This document shows positions 60,568 through 64,000 of a stretch of 64,000 nucleotides of DNA, in pieces (the stretch's first letter is position 1; each line of letters starts with the position of its first letter). The stretch covers positions 1 to 64,000 of the forward strand of contig JAXHNI010000004.1 in assembly GCA_034520625.1 (NCBI GenBank). The letters are read 5' to 3'. The translations under genes were made by a program, and so were the position numbers. Origin of the DNA: JAANXG01 sp034520625 (GTDB lineage: Bacteria > Pseudomonadota > Gammaproteobacteria > Arenicellales > JAANXG01). The notes below the pieces were generated by a model. The model was not told the origin of the DNA and made no database searches. It saw nothing but the letters and a program-made list of their open reading frames with translations.

Positions 60568-62836
60568 CCGGGCCCGCAATCAACGTCGTTCCGCCGCGTC
60601 GGCGGTGCTGCAGATCCGGGACCTGCATGTCCATTACGGCCAGTCCCACGCCCTGCAGGGCGTGGACCTGACCCTGGAGCAGGGGGTACACGCCGTGGTG
60701 GGCCGCAACGGCATGGGCAAGACCACGCTGTGCAACGCCATCATGGGCCTCCTGCCGGTCAGCCGGGGATCCGTGCGCTTCCAGGGCGAGGACATTACGG
60801 GACTGCCGCCCTACAAGGTGGCCTCGCGCGGCATCGGCTACACGCCCCAGGGGCGCCGCTTGTGGCCATCGCTGACCGTGGACGAGCACCTGCGGCTCAC
60901 CGACAGCGGCGGCGCCTGGTCCCTCGACCGGATCTACAGCACCTTCCCGCGCCTTGCGGACCGCCGGCAGAACAGCGGCGGACAGTTGTCGGGCGGTGAG
61001 CAGCAGATGCTGGCGATCTCGCGGGCGCTGCTGCAGGACCCCGAGCTGCTGATCCTGGACGAGCCCACCGAGGGCCTGGCCCCGGTAATCGTCGACCAGG
61101 TGGAGAAGCTGCTGGCGGAGCTCGCCGCCGACGGCGAGGTGTCGATCCTGTTGATCGAGCAGAACATCGCAGTGGCCACCGCCATCTCCGACGACATCGC
61201 TATCATGGTCAACGGCCGGATCAGCCGCGTCATGCCCGCCCGGGAACTGGCCGCGGACCGCACCCTGCAGGAGCGGCTGTTGGGAGTCGGCCGGCATTCC
61301 CACGAGGATCTGGAGGACACGGCGCCCGCGCCAGCACCCGCCGCAAGCGCGGCGTCGGAATCCGATGAATCAGCGCCGGAGGCGCAAGAGGGCAGCGCGC
61401 CATCATCCGACACGCGGTTCGCCACCAGTGTCGTCTATGTGCCGCCCACCCGATGGTCCAGTGCCGCCTGGCAGGAAAGTGGTCCCGGCGGCGAGGCGCT
61501 GCCCAAGCCGTCCGCCGCCGAGCCGCCTTCCCGGCCCTTCGATGCCCGGCCCGAGCCGCTTTTCAAGGAGCCCATGCAAGCCCTGCGAACGTCCGACGAG
61601 GATTTCGTGTATGTCGTGGGCACGTTCGACACCAAGGGGTCCGAGCTGGCCTATGTCCGGGACCGGGTGGCCGGGCACGGCCTGCGGGTGCGAACCGTGG
61701 ACCTGTCCACATCCGGCAAGCCGTCGTCGGCGGATATTCCGCCCCACGTGGTGGCCGCTTATCATCGCGGCGGCTCCAGCACGGTGTTCACCGGCGAGCG
61801 CGGCGCATCGGTGCGCGCCATGGGCGAGGCGTTCGAGAACTGGATCCGGCACCAGGGCGGCGTCGCCGGTATCATTTCCGCCGCCGGATCCGGCGGTACG
61901 GCCCTGGCCACCCCCGCCATGCGCGCCCTCCCGGTGGGGGTGCCCAAGGTGATGATCTCCACCGTGGCCTCCGGCGACGTCGCCCGGTATGTCGGCTCCT
62001 CGGACATCATGATGATGTACTCGGTGACCGACGTGCAGGGGCTGAACCGGATTTCCCGACAGGTGCTCGCCAACGGCGCCAATGCCCTGGCCGGCATGGT
62101 GATGGACGCGCGCAAGGCCGCGCGGGAAGTCCGCGGCGGCGGCGACAAGCCGGGCCTGGCCCTGACCATGTTCGGAGTGACCACCACGGCGGTGCAGCAG
62201 ATTGTCTCCCGGCTCGAGGACCGCTACGACTGCATGGTGTTTCACGCCACCGGCACCGGTGGACGCTCCATGGAGAAGCTGGCGGACAGCGGCTTGTTGA
62301 CGGCGGCGGTGGACCTCACCACCACGGAGATCTGCGACATGATGATGGGCGGCGTGTTCGCCGCCGACGAGGATCGCTTCGGCGCCTTCAGCCGCACGCG
62401 TATTCCCTGGGTCGGCTCGGTGGGCGCCCTGGACATGGTGAACTTCGGCGCGCCGGATACCGTGCCCGAACGCTACCGCGGCCGGACTTTCGTCGAGCAC
62501 AACCCCCAGGTCACGCTCATGCGCACCACGGCTGAAGAAAACCGGCGCATGGGCGAGTGGATCGCCGACCGCATCAATCTGATGACCGGTCCGGTGCGCT
62601 TCCTGATTCCCGAAGGCGGGGTATCTGCGCTGGACGCGCCGGGCCAGCCCTTCCACGATCCCGAGGCGGACCGCGCGCTGTTCGACGCCATCGCCGGGCG
62701 CTTCCAGGAGACCGCCTCCCGGAGGCTGGTTCGCACCCCCCACCACGTCAACGACCCGGCCTTTGCCCAGGCCGTGGTGGACGCACTGGAGGAAATCAAT
62801 CCCATGCACAGGAGCATCAGAAATGCCACGATTTGA
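60536..62836 (+). CDS. LivF ATPase fused to a UPF0261 (Tm-1 N-terminal-type) domain
   Basis: A 766-residue fusion. Residues about 22-250 are a LivF ATPase (Walker A GRNGMGKT 56-63, signature LSGGEQQM 151-158, Walker B LLILDEPTEG, EQN). Residues about 253-355 are an Ala/Pro/Ser/Glu-rich linker. Residues about 356-766 are UPF0261/Tm-1: FVYVVGTFDTKGSELAYVRD, GIISAAGSGGTALATPAMRALPVG, ATGTGGRSMEKLADSG, EICDMMMGGVF, LIPEGGVSALD. UPF0261 is normally separate; here it is bolted to a transporter ATPase, so handling of the imported ligand may occur at the pore. The ATG at 60536 overlaps livG; the stop region overlaps the PF09370 gene by 14 bases. Confidence 0.9.
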   Translation: MSNVETRRVRDRARNQRRSAASAVLQIRDLHVHYGQSHALQGVDLTLEQGVHAVVGRNGMGKTTLCNAIMGLLPVSRGSVRFQGEDITGLPPYKVASRGIGYTPQGRRLWPSLTVDEHLRLTDSGGAWSLDRIYSTFPRLADRRQNSGGQLSGGEQQMLAISRALLQDPELLILDEPTEGLAPVIVDQVEKLLAELAADGEVSILLIEQNIAVATAISDDIAIMVNGRISRVMPARELAADRTLQERLLGVGRHSHEDLEDTAPAPAPAASAASESDESAPEAQEGSAPSSDTRFATSVVYVPPTRWSSAAWQESGPGGEALPKPSAAEPPSRPFDARPEPLFKEPMQALRTSDEDFVYVVGTFDTKGSELAYVRDRVAGHGLRVRTVDLSTSGKPSSADIPPHVVAAYHRGGSSTVFTGERGASVRAMGEAFENWIRHQGGVAGIISAAGSGGTALATPAMRALPVGVPKVMISTVASGDVARYVGSSDIMMMYSVTDVQGLNRISRQVLANGANALAGMVMDARKAAREVRGGGDKPGLALTMFGVTTTAVQQIVSRLEDRYDCMVFHATGTGGRSMEKLADSGLLTAAVDLTTTEICDMMMGGVFAADEDRFGAFSRTRIPWVGSVGALDMVNFGAPDTVPERYRGRTFVEHNPQVTLMRTTAEENRRMGEWIADRINLMTGPVRFLIPEGGVSALDAPGQPFHDPEADRALFDAIAGRFQETASRRLVRTPHHVNDPAFAQAVVDALEEINPMHRSIRNATI

Positions 62837-63656
62837 GCGGGCAGCATTGCTCGAGAAATTCAACGACCTCAGGCGCCGGGGCATTCCCATCGTGGGCGGC
62901 GGCGCGGGCACCGGGCTGTCGGCCAAATGCGAGGAGGCGGGGGGCATCGACCTGATCGTCATCTACAATTCCGGCCGCTATCGCATGGCGGGCCGCGGCT
63001 CGCTGTCGGGCCTCATGCCCTACGGCAACGCCAACGATGTGGTCATGGAGATGGCGCATGAGGTGCTGCCCGTGGTGTCGAAGACGCCGGTGCTGGCGGG
63101 GGTCAACGGGACCGACCCGTTCTGCATCTTCGACCACTACCTGGACCAGGTGAAAGCCATCGGCTTCTCCGGCGTGCAGAACTTCCCGACGGTGGGGCTC
63201 ATCGACGGCAACTTCCGCGCCAACCTGGAGGAGACCGGCATGGGCTACGGCCTGGAGGTGGACATGATCCGCCTGGCCCGCGAGAAAGGCCTGCTCACCA
63301 CGCCCTACGTGTTCTGCGAGGACGACGCGAAGGCCATGGCATCGGCCGGGGCGGACATCGTGGTCTGCCACCTGGGACTGACCACCGGCGGCTCCATCGG
63401 CGCCGAGACCGCCCTGACCCTGGAGGAATGCCCGGCGCTGGTGAACGCCTGGGCCGAGGCCGCCCTGCGGGTGAACCCGGATATCCTGGTGCTGGCGCAC
63501 GGTGGCCCGGTGGCCATGCCCGAGGACGCGCGCTACGTACTGGACAACACCGACAACTGCCACGGATTCTACGGCGCCTCGTCCATGGAGCGGCTGCCGA
63601 CGGAAACCGCATTAACCGAACAGACCAGGGCCTTCAAGGCTCTTGGCACAGCCTGA
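62823..63656 (+). CDS. PF09370 'phosphoenolpyruvate hydrolase family' TIM-barrel protein
   Basis: A 277-residue TIM-barrel protein: IPIVGGGAGTGLSAKCEEAGGIDLIVIYNSGRYRMAGRGSLSGLMPYGNAND is the family opening, VQNFPTVGLIDG the middle, and ILVLAHGGPVAMPEDARYVL the late strand. In plants the same domain is the C-terminal half of Tm-1, whose N-terminal half is the UPF0261 domain. Here the two halves lie in adjacent, overlapping genes. The catalytic reaction is not settled; 'PEP hydrolase' is a family name. ATG 62823 is used; an upstream in-frame reading from 62763 lies within the fusion gene. Confidence 0.9.
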   Translation: MPRFERAALLEKFNDLRRRGIPIVGGGAGTGLSAKCEEAGGIDLIVIYNSGRYRMAGRGSLSGLMPYGNANDVVMEMAHEVLPVVSKTPVLAGVNGTDPFCIFDHYLDQVKAIGFSGVQNFPTVGLIDGNFRANLEETGMGYGLEVDMIRLAREKGLLTTPYVFCEDDAKAMASAGADIVVCHLGLTTGGSIGAETALTLEECPALVNAWAEAALRVNPDILVLAHGGPVAMPEDARYVLDNTDNCHGFYGASSMERLPTETALTEQTRAFKALGTA

Positions 63657-63672
63657 ACAGGAGGATGAAAGC

Positions 63673-64000
63673 ATGAGCAGCGGTCTGGTTGGATCGATCA
63701 TTCTCTGGCTCATCGTCGCGATCATCGCGATCGTGGTGGTGGTGTACCTGCTGAACTGGCTTTATCACCGCTCGACCCGGGAAGTCGCCTTCGTGCGCAC
63801 GGGCTTCGGCGGCGAAAAAGTGGTCATCAGCGGCGGGGCGTTCGTGCTGCCGATCCTGCACGAAGTCACCCCCGTCAATCTCAATGTGGTGCGGATTCCG
63901 GTGAACCGCAGCCGGGAGGAAGCGATCAGCACCCGCGATCGGATGCGGGTGGACGTCGAGGCCGAGTTTTTCGTGCGTGTGTCCCAGGAGCCGGAGGCGG
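63673..64000 (+). CDS. SPFH/flotillin-type membrane protein, cut by right edge
   Basis: An open frame of 109 codons runs off the window. MSSGLVGSIILWLIVAIIAIVVVVYLLNWLYHRSTRE is an N-terminal membrane helix followed by VAFVRTGFGGEKVVISGGAFVLPILHEVTPVNLNVVRIPV, the start of an SPFH domain (flotillin/YqiK group). AGGAGG lies just upstream of ATG 63673. The stop is outside. Whether it belongs to the transport cluster cannot be said. Confidence 0.82.
   Translation, partial: MSSGLVGSIILWLIVAIIAIVVVVYLLNWLYHRSTREVAFVRTGFGGEKVVISGGAFVLPILHEVTPVNLNVVRIPVNRSREEAISTRDRMRVDVEAEFFVRVSQEPEA

Overview
This window is high-GC bacterial chromosome, most likely from a gammaproteobacterium. The pointers are a SthA-type transhydrogenase, DsbB, an AMP nucleosidase, a cNor nitric oxide reductase cluster, a DUF3141 protein and several families of short palindromic intergenic repeats typical of Chromatiales/Ectothiorhodospiraceae-like genomes. 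That lineage is an inference; no rRNA or other marker is present. I saw no tRNA, rRNA, CRISPR array, transposase or integrase.

Region 1 (1-16.8 kb) is one long plus-strand catabolic and uptake cluster. It follows a MarR-type regulator that is cut by the left edge. It holds an SDR lacking the usual Tyr/Lys, an amidase, an enoyl-CoA hydratase-like protein, a MatB-like acyl-CoA ligase, a molybdenum hydroxylase (one 2Fe-2S subunit, two large subunits, one FAD subunit), an alpha/beta hydrolase and a branched-chain-amino-acid-type (HAAT) ABC transporter with fused permeases. Three genes here carry single-base frameshifts, each in a short C or G run. The gene set suggests uptake, hydroxylation and hydrolysis of a heterocyclic or amide compound, with acid products activated to CoA thioesters.

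Region 2 (16.8-28.3 kb) is accessory DNA rich in repeats: a secreted NAD(P)-binding protein, a GST gene remnant, an EAL protein with a TTG start, a DMT-family transporter, a tandem universal stress protein, a vapBC pair, a DUF3141 protein, an arsenic operon (arsR-arsI-arsC plus a truncated acr3), a YgjP-type metallopeptidase and an NMT1/THI5-sensor diguanylate cyclase. Region 3 (28.3-35.0 kb) is norCBQD behind an FNR/DNR-like box. A 112-bp palindromic element sits between norQ and norD. A small lipoprotein and a spermidine-synthase-like protein follow.

Region 4 (35.1-49.9 kb) holds a second HAAT transporter whose binding-protein gene has lost its 5' part, then metabolic and redox genes: a DODA-type dioxygenase, OsmC, a VOC protein, a cupin, an enoyl-CoA hydratase with a PaaK-like ligase, sthA, dsbB and amn. 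Region 5 (50.1-53.45 kb) is a YHS protein gene followed by a bufferin-type copper RiPP operon (BufA1-like DUF2282, BufB DUF692, BufC DUF2063, DoxX). The operon lies exactly between two copies of one palindromic element.

Region 6 (53.5-63.66 kb) is the most unusual part. A third HAAT transporter has its LivF ATPase fused to a UPF0261/Tm-1 domain. The next gene overlaps it and encodes a PF09370-type TIM-barrel ('PEP hydrolase'/Tm-1 C-terminal type) protein. Together these two supply both halves of plant Tm-1. Upstream, a regulator joins a second PF09370-type barrel to a degenerate sigma-54-type domain and a Fis-type HTH. A divergent third barrel-like protein sits on the opposite strand. I read this as a transport-linked Tm-1 system with a regulator that senses through a copy of the pathway's own enzyme fold. 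A flotillin/SPFH-type gene runs off the right edge.
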